DNA of 64,000 nt from Adlercreutzia sp910585575 (GCF_951801035.1 NZ_CATOKT010000001.1); one strand, 5' to 3'; shown: positions 8,481 to 18,257, numbered from the stretch's first letter. The notes: generated by a model from the letters alone, not told the origin. Program-made: numbers and translations.

Positions 8481-8509
8481 GCATCGCAAGATATCGACAG
8501 GCGAAAGGC

Positions 8510-9079
8510 CTACCCTTCGGCCCGCAGCTTGGCAATGGCCTTGCGCGCCACGGCCATGCTGGCCTCGTTGTCGTTGCCCACCACATCCAAGTTCTCGGCA
8601 GCCACGAAACGCGTCTCGGGAATACCGAACATCTTCGCGATGCCGCAAAAGTACTCGTAGCCGAAATTCATGCCCTCCACGCGGCCGCCGCAGGTGGTGA
8701 TATAGGTAAGGCGCCCGGCCTTGCAAAGGCCCTCGCAGGTTCCTTGCTCGGTGTAGTGGAAGGTGATGCCCATGGCGCATACGTGCTCCACGTACACCTT
8801 CAATGCCGCTGGGAACGACAGATCCCAGTAAGGTGCGCCGATGACAATCTCGTCGGCCTCGGCGAAGTCCTTCGCCAGGTCGAACAGGGGATCGTCGAAG
8901 CGGTTGTTGGCCTCCAGCTGGGCGCGGAACGCTACCGGTCCCGCGTAGTAGGGCTCCAGCTTCAACTCGGCCAAGTTCACTTCCTTAACGTCCTCCACGC
9001 CTTCAAGGTACTCGCGGCAGAGCTTGAGCGTATGAGACCCTTCTCCGCGCAGGCACGCGTTTACAAACAAAACCGTCAT
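8510..9079 (-). CDS. Flavodoxin-fold NAD(P)H oxidoreductase, azoreductase-like
   Basis: 189-residue FMN-dependent NAD(P)H:acceptor oxidoreductase of the flavodoxin-like fold (AzoR/NQO family), soluble. The N-terminal strand and loop MTVLFVNACLRGEGSHT is the FMN phosphate-binding region; VIGAPYWDLSFPAALKVYVE (positions about 97-116) is the conserved middle motif that contacts the isoalloxazine, and TTCGG follows near 149. Likely substrates are quinones, azo or nitro compounds; none can be fixed from sequence. Monocistronic, reading toward the UvrA2-like gene. Confidence 0.85.
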   Translation of the reverse strand: MTVLFVNACLRGEGSHTLKLCREYLEGVEDVKEVNLAELKLEPYYAGPVAFRAQLEANNRFDDPLFDLAKDFAEADEIVIGAPYWDLSFPAALKVYVEHVCAMGITFHYTEQGTCEGLCKAGRLTYITTCGGRVEGMNFGYEYFCGIAKMFGIPETRFVAAENLDVVGNDNEASMAVARKAIAKLRAEG

Positions 9080-9355
9080 GGCTCCCCTTTCTTTTTTGGT
9101 CGCCCTTCATTCTACGCCTCCCCCTTCCCGCGCTCGTCCTCGAAGGGACAAATTGCAGAAGCCAATGGCCACGGCGATTCCGCAGCGATTCGGGGGGGGC
9201 GAGGAAGAGAAAAGAGGAAGGGAGGAGGCGAAGCAAGGCGAGGCGAGGCAAAGCAACAGGGCCCTCTTCGCCACTCCCCAGCAAGCACGCTATACTGTCC
9301 CCATCGCAAACAGAGCGGGGGCATGCGTCCCTCGCCGTCCTCGGAAAGGACTTTC

Positions 9356-10528
9356 ATGGAGAACTTCGAATTCGTCTCCCCCACGCATTTTGTCTTCGGC
9401 CGCGGTGTGGAGAACGAGGTAGGCGCGAAGCTGGCCGCTGCCGGCGCTCAACGCGTGCTGGTGCACTTTGGCGGCCGCAGCGCTCGCGAGTCGGGACTGC
9501 TCGACCGCGTGTGCGCCTCGCTGGACGCCGCGGGCATCGAGCACTTGGAGCTGGGGGGCGTGCGCCCGAACCCCGAGATCACCCTGGTGCGCGAAGGGGT
9601 GAAGCTGTGCAAGGAGGGCGGCGTCGACTGGATTTTGGCCGTGGGCGGCGGCTCGGTCATCGACTCGGCCAAGGCTATCGCCAACGGCGCCTGCGTCGAC
9701 TGCGACGTGTGGGAGCTCTTCGAGACCAAGGCCCTCGACCACAATGTGCTGCCCATTGCCGTGGTGCTCACCATTCCCGCCGCGGGCTCCGAGGCATCGA
9801 AGAACACGGTGGTGTCCAATGACGAGCTGGGTCGCAAGACGGGCTACGCCAACAACGCTCAGCGTCCGAAGTTCGCCTTCATGGACCCGGAGCTTACCTT
9901 CACTCTGCCACCCTTCCAGACGGCGGCGGGTCTGACCGACATGTACTGCCACCTGCTGGAACGCTTTTTCGACGACGTCGGCGCCGTGCCTGTCACCGAC
10001 AACTTGAACTTGTCGCTTATGAACACCATCCGCGCCGAAGCGCCGCGCGTGCTGGCCGACCCCGACAACTACGACGCCCGCGCGAACATCATGTGGGCCG
10101 GCATGCTGTGCCACCAGGGTCTGGCCGGCGTGGGCCGTCACGAGGACTGGGCCACCCACGGCCTGGAGCACGAGCTTTCGGCCCTGAACCCCGCCATCAC
10201 CCACGGCGCGGGCCTGGCCGTCATGTTCCCCGCTTGGATGGAGTACGTGTATACCGAGAATCCGGCGCGTTTCGCCTTCTACGGCCAGGCGGTGTTTGGT
10301 CTCACCCCCACGGGCGACGTGAATGCCGACGCGCTCTCGGCCATCGATGAGACGCGCTCCTTCTTCGCCAGCTTGGGGATGCCCACTACCCTGGCCGAGC
10401 TGGGCGTGGAAGAGGAGGACATCCCGAAGATGCTGCCGACGCTGGCCCAGAACAAGGGCGTGCCCTTCGGCAGCTTCAAGAAGCTGACCCTGGAAGACGC
10501 CGCGGAAATCTACAAGCTGGCGCTGTAG
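9356..10528 (+). CDS. Iron-containing alcohol dehydrogenase (BdhA/YqhD-like)
   Basis: 390-residue group III alcohol dehydrogenase, probably NAD(P)H-dependent reduction of aldehydes. The coenzyme motif GGGSVIDSAKAIA, the motif PAAGSEAS, and metal ligands in LTDMYCHLLE (Asp, His) followed by MLCHQGL and HEDWATHGLEHE are all present. The ATG at 9356 follows GGAAAGGA; the frame is open for 204 further codons upstream through a purine-rich tract, but no other start has a site. A TATACT -10-like hexamer is at 9291-9296. A strong terminator follows, so it is a single-gene unit. Confidence 0.93.
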   Translation: MENFEFVSPTHFVFGRGVENEVGAKLAAAGAQRVLVHFGGRSARESGLLDRVCASLDAAGIEHLELGGVRPNPEITLVREGVKLCKEGGVDWILAVGGGSVIDSAKAIANGACVDCDVWELFETKALDHNVLPIAVVLTIPAAGSEASKNTVVSNDELGRKTGYANNAQRPKFAFMDPELTFTLPPFQTAAGLTDMYCHLLERFFDDVGAVPVTDNLNLSLMNTIRAEAPRVLADPDNYDARANIMWAGMLCHQGLAGVGRHEDWATHGLEHELSALNPAITHGAGLAVMFPAWMEYVYTENPARFAFYGQAVFGLTPTGDVNADALSAIDETRSFFASLGMPTTLAELGVEEEDIPKMLPTLAQNKGVPFGSFKKLTLEDAAEIYKLAL

Positions 10529-10554
10529 CCCTGACACCGCTTCGACAAAAAAGC

Positions 10555-10587
10555 ATCGCCCCTGCCTCATTACGAGGCGGGGGCGAT
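10555..10587 (+). terminator. Terminator of the alcohol dehydrogenase gene
   Basis: 14-bp stem (10555-10568 with 10574-10587, one G-U pair), loop ATTAC, followed by TTGCTT. Confidence 0.85.
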
Positions 10588-10664
10588 TTGCTTACGGATG
10601 TTTTTTCGGCGGCCTGACGTGGCCGGATTGATCCACTATGGGGCCATTACCAAAGGAGGCTCCC

Positions 10665-11039
10665 ATGGAAATTGTCACGAAACGCGTCTACGAACCCTAC
10701 GAGCAAAGCGACGGCTACCGCGTGCTGGTGGACCGTCTGTGGCCGCGCGGCCTTACCAAGGCCCGCGTGCATTACGACGAGTGGGCGAAGTTCCTGGCCC
10801 CCTCCACCGCCGTGCGCAAAGCCTTCGGTCACAACCCGGCAAACTGGGACACCTTCGTCGCGCAGTACACCGCCGAGCTGAACAAGAACCCCGAAGCCGC
10901 CGCCTTCGCCAAGAAGCTAACCGAACCCACGCTAGCCCACTACCCGCGCGTCACCTTACTCTACGGAGCCAAGGACGAGAAAGAGAACCAAGCCGTCGTC
11001 CTCGCCCAGTGGCTCCGCGAGCACATGCCAAAGAAGTAG
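10665..11039 (+). CDS. DUF488 family protein
   Basis: 124 residues. The segments KRVYEPYEQSDGYRVLVDRL WPRGLTK and DEWAKFLAPSTAVRKAFGH are diagnostic of DUF488 (YeaO-like), a small cytoplasmic family with conserved Asp, Arg and Trp residues and no settled reaction. AAAGGAGGC ends 4 bases before the ATG at 10665, which rules out the in-frame ATG 27 bases upstream. It follows the alcohol dehydrogenase terminator, so it has its own promoter, and it is convergent with the aminotransferase gene. Confidence 0.88.
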   Translation: MEIVTKRVYEPYEQSDGYRVLVDRLWPRGLTKARVHYDEWAKFLAPSTAVRKAFGHNPANWDTFVAQYTAELNKNPEAAAFAKKLTEPTLAHYPRVTLLYGAKDEKENQAVVLAQWLREHMPKK

Positions 11040-11049
11040 CGCAGAGGGG

Positions 11050-12171
11050 TTAGTCGAACTGGCGGAGGGCTTTGCTCAGGCGGCCGAGGCCTTCGCGCAG
11101 GGTGGCCTCGGGGGCGCAGTAGCCCAGGCGTGCGCCGCCGGGCAGGTTGAAGCGGCTGCCCGGCACCAGCAGCACGCCCTCTTCCTTCAGCAGTTTGATG
11201 CAGAATTCCTCGTCATCCATGGGAATGTCCCACTGGATGTAGGCCACCGACACGCCCTTGGGCGCCTGCCAGCGCACGCGAGGCTCGCCGTCGATCCACT
11301 CCTGCACGATGGCGCGGTTGCGCTCGATGATGGCACGGTTGCGCTTAAGGATGGCGTCGCGGTTGGCCAGCACATAGGTGGCCAGAGCGTCGTTGAACTC
11401 GCCGCAGCAAATCATGGTGTAGTCGCGGTATACGCGGAACTTGTCGGCCAGCTCCTTGCTGGACACCGACCAGCCAATGCGAGCGCCCGGCACCGAGTAG
11501 GTTTTCGACACGGAATTGGTCACGACCGCCTTCTCGTACAGGTCGATCATGGACCAGAAGTTCTCCGTGTTCTCCAGGGGCAGGTACACCTCGTCGGAGA
11601 GCACATAGGCGCCTACCTCGCGGGCAATCTCGGCAATCTGCTCGAGAGTTTCCTTGGAAAGCACCGTGCCCAACGGGTTCGAGGCGTTGTTAATGCAGAT
11701 AAGCTTCGTATCGGGACGGACCAGCGCGCGCAGCTCCTCGATGCTCGGCTGCCACGCGTTCTCCTCGCGCAGATGCCAGTACTCCACCTCGGCACCCAGC
11801 GTAGCCGGAATCTCATAGAGCGGGTCGTAAGTGGGATACTCGGCAATCACATGATCGCCCGGCTCCACCAACTGCATGAGCGCCATCAGGTTCGCGCCCG
11901 TGGTGCCGTTGGTCTGCAGAATGCAGTCGGGGTCGATGTCGCTGCGGTAGAGCTTCGCTACCTCGGCCTTGAACTCCGGCGAACCCTCGATCCAGCCATA
12001 ATTCATCTTCTCGCCGTTCAAGCGCTCGTAAAAGGAAGCGCCCGCCTGGCCGTCCAGCTCCAGAATCTCGCCCATAGTCAGCGAGGCAATAGTCGACTGG
12101 GCAATGTCATAGGTAGCCGACTTCTCCCACACGTTGAGCCAATCCTCAACGCCAATAGTCTTAATGTCCAT
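11050..12171 (-). CDS. PLP-dependent aminotransferase, class I/II
   Basis: 373-residue fold-type I aminotransferase. The Schiff-base lysine is in NSVSKTYSVPGARIGW; NGTTGANLMALM and YPTYDPLYEIP are the cofactor phosphate-binding and small-domain motifs, and NNASNPLGTVL carries the NP motif that contacts PLP. The specific amino acid is unknown. It lies 11 bases behind the APC permease gene, so both are one transcript: the permease probably brings in, or exchanges, the amino acid that this enzyme converts. Confidence 0.9.
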   Translation of the reverse strand: MDIKTIGVEDWLNVWEKSATYDIAQSTIASLTMGEILELDGQAGASFYERLNGEKMNYGWIEGSPEFKAEVAKLYRSDIDPDCILQTNGTTGANLMALMQLVEPGDHVIAEYPTYDPLYEIPATLGAEVEYWHLREENAWQPSIEELRALVRPDTKLICINNASNPLGTVLSKETLEQIAEIAREVGAYVLSDEVYLPLENTENFWSMIDLYEKAVVTNSVSKTYSVPGARIGWSVSSKELADKFRVYRDYTMICCGEFNDALATYVLANRDAILKRNRAIIERNRAIVQEWIDGEPRVRWQAPKGVSVAYIQWDIPMDDEEFCIKLLKEEGVLLVPGSRFNLPGGARLGYCAPEATLREGLGRLSKALRQFD

Positions 12172-12182
12172 TCATCCGCTCC

Positions 12183-13628
12183 TTAGATGCCGATAACGCC
12201 CATGCCCAGCAGCACCAGGGACAGCACGCCCAGGGCGCTGATAACCCCCATGCACACCTTTTCGCCCGTGGTCACAGCATGACCGTAGTCCTTGCGCGCC
12301 TTCATGTAGATGAAGAAGCCGGGGATGTAGCCCACGCAGGTGAGCAGCAGGAACGACCAACCGTTGAACAGTACGCCGATGACCTGGAATGCCACGGCCA
12401 CAAAACCGATAGCCGCCTGCACGCCGTTCTTGTTCTGCAGGCCCCACTTGGCCTGATAGGCGGCGGCGAAAGCCCAGGTGATCACAATGGCCACGGTGCA
12501 CATGGAGAACGCGAAATCATAGGCGTCGGCCGAGAACAGCAGGATGATGAGGAACACCTGGATGCAAGCGCCCACAATGATGAGCGAGAACTGCGGCGCG
12601 CCCTTCGCGTTCAGCTTGCCCCAGGAAGCGGGCAGCAATTTGTAGTCGGCCATCTCGGATGTGGTCTCGGCGGGCAGGATGGTGAAGGACAGCCAGGAGC
12701 CCAAAATGGAGATGATGATGGCGATGGAGATGAACGGGCCGCCCCAACCGGGAGCCATGGACTCGAACACGTAGAGCAGCGCCGGATAATCGAGCGCCGC
12801 AATCTCGGTGTAGGGCATATAGCCGAAGGGCAGCACGGAGGCGCCAACGTAGATGGCCATCAGGCAGATGAAGCCGATGAGCGTGGCCTTACCGACGTCG
12901 GACTTGCGGGCGGCACGGGCCGACACCACGGAAGCGCCCTCGATGCCCACGAAGCACCACATCATGATGATCATGCAGTTGAGGATCTGCGTACCCACAT
13001 CGCCGATGCCCACGGCGTCCGGACCGTACTCGCCAGCGGCCACGGCGTTGTTGTACACGTTGCCCCAGAAGTCAGCGGTCAGAATGCCGGCATTGAACAG
13101 GAAGATACCGAACACGAGCGTGACGGCAATGGCGGCCACCTTGCACACCATGACGATGGCGTTCAGGAACGCCGCGCTCTCCACGCCGCGGATAACCAGC
13201 AGCGTGATGCCCCACATCACCAGCGAGGCGATGATAATGCAGGGAATGGTGTTGCCCGGCAGAAACGCAGGGAAGAAGTAGCCGACGGTGGACATCATCA
13301 TGGTGGCGAAGGCCACGTTGCCCAGCCACGCCGACAGCCAGTAGCCCCAGCCGGAGATGAAGCCTGCCAGCGGACCCCAGCCGGCATCGGCGTAGGAGAA
13401 GATGCCGTGCAGGTCGCTGCGCTTCTCCGTCAGGTTGTTCAACGAGAACGCGAGGGCCAAGAAGCCGATGCCCACAATGAGCCAGCCGATGAGCACCGCG
13501 CCGGGCGAGGCCACATTGGCCAGCTGACCGGTAATGGCGAAGACGCCCGTGCCGATGCACGAGCTGACCACCATGCCGATAAGGCCGATGAGCCCAATGC
13601 CCTTCTTTCCGGTTTCCTTCTCTTCCAT
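12183..13628 (-). CDS. APC-family amino acid permease / antiporter (ArcD/YdgI-like)
   Basis: 481-residue membrane protein with about 12 hydrophobic segments. The N-terminal GLIGLIGMVVSSCIGTGVFA is the substrate-binding helix 1 motif of the APC superfamily, and the length and the SWLSFTILPAETTSEMADYK stretch point to the basic amino-acid/polyamine antiporter group (APA: arginine/ornithine, lysine/cadaverine exchangers). First gene of the operon with the aminotransferase; it diverges from the LuxR regulator gene at 13944, which is its likely regulator. Confidence 0.9.
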   Translation of the reverse strand: MEEKETGKKGIGLIGLIGMVVSSCIGTGVFAITGQLANVASPGAVLIGWLIVGIGFLALAFSLNNLTEKRSDLHGIFSYADAGWGPLAGFISGWGYWLSAWLGNVAFATMMMSTVGYFFPAFLPGNTIPCIIIASLVMWGITLLVIRGVESAAFLNAIVMVCKVAAIAVTLVFGIFLFNAGILTADFWGNVYNNAVAAGEYGPDAVGIGDVGTQILNCMIIMMWCFVGIEGASVVSARAARKSDVGKATLIGFICLMAIYVGASVLPFGYMPYTEIAALDYPALLYVFESMAPGWGGPFISIAIIISILGSWLSFTILPAETTSEMADYKLLPASWGKLNAKGAPQFSLIIVGACIQVFLIILLFSADAYDFAFSMCTVAIVITWAFAAAYQAKWGLQNKNGVQAAIGFVAVAFQVIGVLFNGWSFLLLTCVGYIPGFFIYMKARKDYGHAVTTGEKVCMGVISALGVLSLVLLGMGVIGI

Positions 13629-13844
13629 GAGATTCCCTTCTCTTGTCTATGAACACGAACGCCCCGTGCGTTCGCTATCCCCAAGGAGGCCGCCCATGGC
13701 AGATGCGGCCCCGTGCATGCGGGCCTGCTCTCCCAAACCGCCCGCGAGGCGCGCTTTTCGCTCGGGCATCCCGACCCGGCTCACGTGAGAAGCGCGTTAC
13801 CCCTGCGCAAGCCACTATGCTCTGGCTCTTTCTAAACGAGAAGC

Positions 13845-13909
13845 GGTACAATGGGTGTACCGAGAGAAGACAATGAGGGGTATCATCAGCGTTTAGATTG
13901 ATACACCTC
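13845..13909. promoter_or_regulatory. Two palindromes in the permease / luxR divergent region
   Basis: GGTACA (13845-13850) and TGTACC (13856-13861) form a perfect inverted repeat with a 5-base spacer; it overlaps a TACAAT -10-like hexamer for the luxR gene. A second, longer imperfect palindrome pairs 13875-13885 with 13899-13909 (10 of 11 bases) around a 13-base loop. Both lie within 100 bases of the LuxR start and are candidate operators for it. Confidence 0.45.
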
Positions 13910-13943
13910 TGATAAACCCCAGGTCATAGCCGAGGTTATTCCC

Positions 13944-14906
13944 ATGGAATTTGTTACGTACTACTTTACGCTACTGGTCATGCTGGCTTCGGTGCTGGCG
14001 GCCGCCACGTGCTTTTCCGCCTATTTGGCCTCGCGCTCCCGGGGCATGGCTCTCGCCTTCGGCGGGTTTCTGTGCTACTTCGTAGACGTCGCCTTCATGC
14101 TGCAGGACAGCATCGCCGCCGTGGTGCTGGGCACGGCAGTCGATCCGGGATACTTGGTCATGCGCAGCTTGGCCACCATCGCCATCGGCGATGCGTTCCT
14201 TACGTTCTTCTGGCTGCTTGCCTGCAACTTCACCGGCGAGCGCAACCGCGTGGTGCAGGCCGTGCCGCCGGTGGTGTTCCTGGTGGTCAGCGTGGGGCTG
14301 CTCATGGGCGCCACCACGCCCGAGGGACGGTTCTGGTTCTACTCCCTGCGCATGTTCTACGTACTGTGGATTCTCGGGTTCTCCCTGTTCCGCTACTTCG
14401 CCACCCACGACCCCCTGGAGCGCACGCGCATGGCTCGGGCCAAAGTAGTGTTCTGGGTAGTGGCAGCCCTGGCCCTCCTTGTCATAGCCGAGGACGCCCT
14501 CATGTTCTTGGTGCTGCAGACAGACGAATGGGCGCTGGGCCCCCTGGTTATCTCGGCCGAGCGCAATTACGCCGAGAACCTGCTTATGCTTGCCGCTTCC
14601 CTGCTGGCCATCGGCTATGCGGCCCGCTCACTTTCCCTGCGCTTCACCGCGCCCCCGGCCGATGAAGACGACGCGCGCGCCGCGCACATTGGCGACAACC
14701 TCATTATCTACGGCAATCGCCATGGCCTGACCGAGCGCGAACGGGAAGTACTCCGCCTTATCTTGCAGGGGAAGGACAACCAGAACATTGCCTCGACCCT
14801 GTCCATCGCCCTTTCCACGGTGAAGGTGTACGTGCACCGGCTGCTGCAGAAAACCGGCTGCGAGAACCGCCAGGCCCTGGTGCAGGACTTCTGGAGGAAC
14901 ATCTGA
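13944..14906 (+). CDS. LuxR-type regulator with N-terminal membrane domain
   Basis: 320 residues. The first 240 are mainly hydrophobic, with about seven predicted membrane segments; the C-terminus (about 255-320) is a LuxR helix-turn-helix, LTEREREVLRLILQGKDNQN and STVKVYVHRLLQKTG. This membrane-LuxR design, without a kinase, is very common in Eggerthellaceae, where such genes sit beside the transporter or reductase they control. Here the neighbour is the divergent permease-aminotransferase operon. The ATG at 13944 follows GAGG. The signal sensed is unknown. Confidence 0.9.
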   Translation: MEFVTYYFTLLVMLASVLAAATCFSAYLASRSRGMALAFGGFLCYFVDVAFMLQDSIAAVVLGTAVDPGYLVMRSLATIAIGDAFLTFFWLLACNFTGERNRVVQAVPPVVFLVVSVGLLMGATTPEGRFWFYSLRMFYVLWILGFSLFRYFATHDPLERTRMARAKVVFWVVAALALLVIAEDALMFLVLQTDEWALGPLVISAERNYAENLLMLAASLLAIGYAARSLSLRFTAPPADEDDARAAHIGDNLIIYGNRHGLTEREREVLRLILQGKDNQNIASTLSIALSTVKVYVHRLLQKTGCENRQALVQDFWRNI

Positions 14907-14915
14907 GACGCGAGC

Positions 14916-15941
14916 CTAGGGAATATAGTCGTAGGGCATGCGGCGCGCGAAGAGGTAGAACAGGGTGAGCGCCGGGATGAGCAGCCAGGGAATCGCCTCA
15001 AAGGTAAGCAGCAGCGTGGCCGCGCGAACAACATAGAACAGCACGCGGTACCCCGTGGTGCGCGGGTGCGTCTCGAAGGTCATGCGCACAAAGGAGCCGC
15101 CCGGCGTGGAGCCGTCGTGGCGCCAGGGAATAATCACCTCGATGATCAGGAACAACCCCAGCCACAGAGCCGACGTGCACAACTCGTTCGTCTGCGGGGA
15201 ATCGAGCCCGGGCAATTGAGGCAGCTCGCCGGTGACCAGCTGATAGCCTCCCGCTATAACCAGCCAGAGTGCCAGAGTGCCCATGCCGATGAGGGTGAAG
15301 TCGAGCCACAGTGCCACGCACCGGCGTACGAAGCCGGGATGATCGGTCAGGGGCACCTCGGCCATCTTGCCTGGCGCCACCTTCGCCCCTAGCAGCAGCG
15401 CGCAGAGCCAACCGAGCGCACCGCCCAGTGTATTGGTGATAACGTCGTCGACATCACAGCAGCGATAGGCGTAGTCGTAGAGCCCGAACAATCCTGTGTA
15501 CTGGGCAAACTCAATGCACATAGAGGTGGCGCAGGCCAGCAGCACCGTGGGCACGAAGCGCATGCGCAACAGGCGCCCGGCAATGAAGCCCAGCGGCATG
15601 AAGAACACCACGTTGAACACCAGCTGGAACACCGCCCGCAGGCCCTCTTTTTGAATGTCGTAGATGAAGTTCAGCGGGTTGAAGTTGGCGGGAATGCCGT
15701 AGGTGATGCCCGGGCCGCTGGTGCCCTCGGGCAGCGGGTACAGCGTGAAGCACCCCAGGCCCATCACGTACAGCACGGTCAGATAAGTAGCCACCATCGA
15801 GACGAACCGCAGGCGCCCGTCGCGATGGTACAGGTAGGCCAAAATGGGCAGGGTAAGCACGAAGGACGCCAGAGGCCACAGCATCAGCGCCATTTTGAAG
15901 TTACCCGTATAGTTCACCAGGAAATGCTTGATAGCGCCCAT
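14916..15941 (-). CDS. VanZ-like / RDD domain membrane protein
   Basis: 341 residues. The N-terminal half is VanZ-like (four to five membrane segments; FNPLNFIYD, NVVFFMPLGFIAGRLL, and DVDDVITNTLGGALGWL, the conserved Asp-containing motif). The C-terminal half begins FVRRCVALWLDFTLIGMGT and resembles an RDD domain. VanZ itself gives low-level teicoplanin resistance, but most homologues have no known role. The ATG at 15941 has AAAGGGG 8 bases upstream; an earlier start at 16019 would add 26 basic residues without a site. Convergent with luxR. Confidence 0.82.
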   Translation of the reverse strand: MGAIKHFLVNYTGNFKMALMLWPLASFVLTLPILAYLYHRDGRLRFVSMVATYLTVLYVMGLGCFTLYPLPEGTSGPGITYGIPANFNPLNFIYDIQKEGLRAVFQLVFNVVFFMPLGFIAGRLLRMRFVPTVLLACATSMCIEFAQYTGLFGLYDYAYRCCDVDDVITNTLGGALGWLCALLLGAKVAPGKMAEVPLTDHPGFVRRCVALWLDFTLIGMGTLALWLVIAGGYQLVTGELPQLPGLDSPQTNELCTSALWLGLFLIIEVIIPWRHDGSTPGGSFVRMTFETHPRTTGYRVLFYVVRAATLLLTFEAIPWLLIPALTLFYLFARRMPYDYIP

Positions 15942-16297
15942 GCTCTTGCCCCTTTCTCTCGCGGATTTCGCCGATCTCCGTCGCGCGCTTTCGGCAGCAT
16001 AACGGGAACGGCCAACCATTGCAGCAAAAATGACAGCAACGTAAGCGAAGTGCTCGAAGGCCGTAAGGTTGCTCGAGTCGCAAGAGCGTCAGGAGGGGAA
16101 GGGGGCGTGGACATATGGTCCCTTTTTGCTTTGAAGAGAGCGCAGGAATACCGAGCTCTCCCCTTTCGCTTCGACGCACCCGATCGGCAACAGACACAAC
16201 TTCTCAACAGCTGAAACGCTTGTTTGCCCGCAGTCTTATTCGGTGCTATGCTTGATCATTCTCCGAACAACACAAACCTACTGAAGAGGAGAGCCTT

Positions 16298-16882
16298 ATG
16301 AACGTTACCGTGTATTGCGGGTCGAACCCCGGCGACGACCCTCGCTTTGAAGAGACCGCCCACGCCCTTGGGCGCTGGATTGCCCAAGCGGGCCACAGCC
16401 TGGTATACGGCGGCAGCTCGGTGGGCCTCATGGGCGCGGTGTCCCGCGCCACCCTGGATGCCGGCGGCACCGCCATCGGCGTGGAGCCCCGCTTTTTCAT
16501 TGAGGCCGGCGTGGCCCAGCATGATCTGACCGAGCTTATCGTGGTGGAAACCATGGGCGAGCGCAAGGCGAAGATGATCGAGTTGGGTGACGTTTTCGTG
16601 GCCCTGCCCGGCGGCGTGGGCACCCTTGAGGAAATCAGCGAGATCATCACCCGCGTACGCCTAGATTTGGGTCCGGCCGAATGCTACTTGCTCAACATCG
16701 ACGGCTTCTACGATCCGCTGATTGCCCTGCTGCAGTCCATGATCGACCATGGGTTCTTCGATCAGTGCGATCTTGACCGCGTGCACTTCCCCGCCTCCGT
16801 CGAAGAGCTAGCGGCGCTTGTCGAAGGCCGCGGCGCTCGCGTCATCTCCTTTGATACGGCGCGATTGCGGGCTGTGGGGTAA
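16298..16882 (+). CDS. LOG family protein (nucleotide 5'-monophosphate phosphoribohydrolase)
   Basis: 194 residues. GGSSVGLMGAV (about 47-57) and PGGVGTLEEISE (about 107-118) are the two signature motifs of LOG/YgdH-type proteins, which release the base from (cytokinin) nucleoside monophosphates; older annotations call them lysine decarboxylase-like. ATG 16298 follows GAGGAGAG. Upstream, 16020-16297 has no gene that I can support. It is convergent with the diguanylate cyclase gene, 7 bases apart. Confidence 0.9.
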   Translation: MNVTVYCGSNPGDDPRFEETAHALGRWIAQAGHSLVYGGSSVGLMGAVSRATLDAGGTAIGVEPRFFIEAGVAQHDLTELIVVETMGERKAKMIELGDVFVALPGGVGTLEEISEIITRVRLDLGPAECYLLNIDGFYDPLIALLQSMIDHGFFDQCDLDRVHFPASVEELAALVEGRGARVISFDTARLRAVG

Positions 16883-16889
16883 GAGGAAA

Positions 16890-18257
16890 TTACTCAATCA
16901 CCCGTAGCTGATATTGGGCTTTGCCGGCGTCTTTGGCGGTGTAGAGGGTTTCGTCGGCGGCTTCGTAGAGCTTCTCGAAGGCGATGGGCGGGTTGAGGCA
17001 GCACACGGCTCCGATGGAGATGGTGGGCGATGCCTGGCGCGGCTCTTCTTCGCTGACCTGCTCAGGAGCGCTGCCGTCGGTGGCGCGCGTGGTGGCGAAG
17101 GGACCGCGCGACAGGTGCTCGAGAATGCGGTCGATGGCCGGCCCCGGCCCCAAGCCCGCGGCGAAGATGGCGAACTCGTCGCCGCCCATGCGGGCCACCA
17201 CGTCTTCCTTACGCATGACCTGGCCCAAGAATGCACCCAGCTCCTTCAGCACGCGGTCGCCCTCGGGGTGGCCGTAGGTATCGTTCACGGCCTTGAAGTC
17301 GTCCACGTCCACGGTGATGAGGGTACACGGACGCGACTCTGTGTTGAGCATGGTCTCGATACGATCGAGGGCCGCCGAGCGGTTGTACAGGCCGGTCAGG
17401 CTGTCGCGCTCGGCCTTTTTACGGAACTGGCTCTCGCGCATGACCATATCGTGGGTGTCCAGCAGGCGCCCCACGTGGCGCAGCGGGCTGCCGTCGTCGT
17501 TGTAGAGCACCACCGACTGGTAGCGGTACCACACCGGTTCGCCGTCGGCACCCGGCGTGGAAGTTTCGAAATCCACCAGGCTGTTCTCCTGGATTTGCTG
17601 CATCAGATGCGAGAGGTCGTGGGAGTGAATGTCCAGGTGGCATTCCTGCTGGCAGCGACGATGGACCACGAAATCAGGCTGCTGGGGCTCGCGGCCGAAG
17701 CGCCCGACGAAATCACCGTAGACGTGGCTTTCGCCCGTGCCGCACTCGATATCGAACAGCACGTCGTTGGACAGCGCCGTGATAATTTCCAACCGCTCGT
17801 TGGCGCGCTCAAGAGCTTGACGCGCAAGCACCTGGTCGGTAATGTCGATAACCGTGACGTAGAACCACCGCACGCCGTCCTCGTCCTCCACCAGCCGGCC
17901 GCTATCGTCGAACCAGCGAATCTCACCGTCGGCCCGGCGAATGCGGTACACCACGCGATCGGTGTCGCCTGTAGAAATTTGCTCGCGAATGGTGGTATCC
18001 ACGAAAGCCCAGTCGTCAGGGAGGACCATGCCCTCGAAGGTGTTGCCCGTCAACTGGCAGAATTCCTCGTAGCTTTCGCAACCGAACATTTCGACCAGAC
18101 CGGCGCTCACATAGTCCAACTCGCCCGCGCCCTCGGCGTGATAGCGGAACAGGCCGCCGGGAACGCGGTCCAGGAATTCGCGCGAGACCTCCGCGGCAAC
18201 GGAGTCATCGTCCACTACGCCGTCGGCAGCTCCATCGGCTCGATGAAAAGTAACCAT
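16890..18257 (-). CDS. PAS-GGDEF diguanylate cyclase
   Basis: 455-residue protein that should make cyclic di-GMP from two GTP. An N-terminal PAS domain (about 25-140) is followed by a further sensory region and a GGDEF domain from about 300. The catalytic signature GGDEF is intact, and RKED lies five residues before it, the inhibitory I-site RxxD, so product feedback is expected. No membrane segment is seen, hence a cytoplasmic sensor. The ATG at 18257 has GGAAGGA 7 bases upstream; an earlier ATG at 18293 has none. Confidence 0.93.
   Translation of the reverse strand: MVTFHRADGAADGVVDDDSVAAEVSREFLDRVPGGLFRYHAEGAGELDYVSAGLVEMFGCESYEEFCQLTGNTFEGMVLPDDWAFVDTTIREQISTGDTDRVVYRIRRADGEIRWFDDSGRLVEDEDGVRWFYVTVIDITDQVLARQALERANERLEIITALSNDVLFDIECGTGESHVYGDFVGRFGREPQQPDFVVHRRCQQECHLDIHSHDLSHLMQQIQENSLVDFETSTPGADGEPVWYRYQSVVLYNDDGSPLRHVGRLLDTHDMVMRESQFRKKAERDSLTGLYNRSAALDRIETMLNTESRPCTLITVDVDDFKAVNDTYGHPEGDRVLKELGAFLGQVMRKEDVVARMGGDEFAIFAAGLGPGPAIDRILEHLSRGPFATTRATDGSAPEQVSEEEPRQASPTISIGAVCCLNPPIAFEKLYEAADETLYTAKDAGKAQYQLRVIE

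Noticed and set aside
9187..9260. Long purine-rich tract as a possible triplex or regulatory element
   Set aside because: It is a G/A-rich intergenic stretch with no mirror symmetry; I see no reason to give it a role.
13653..13876. Plus-strand frames in the permease-luxR gap
   Set aside because: No ribosome site, no protein-like composition; the interval is a divergent promoter region.
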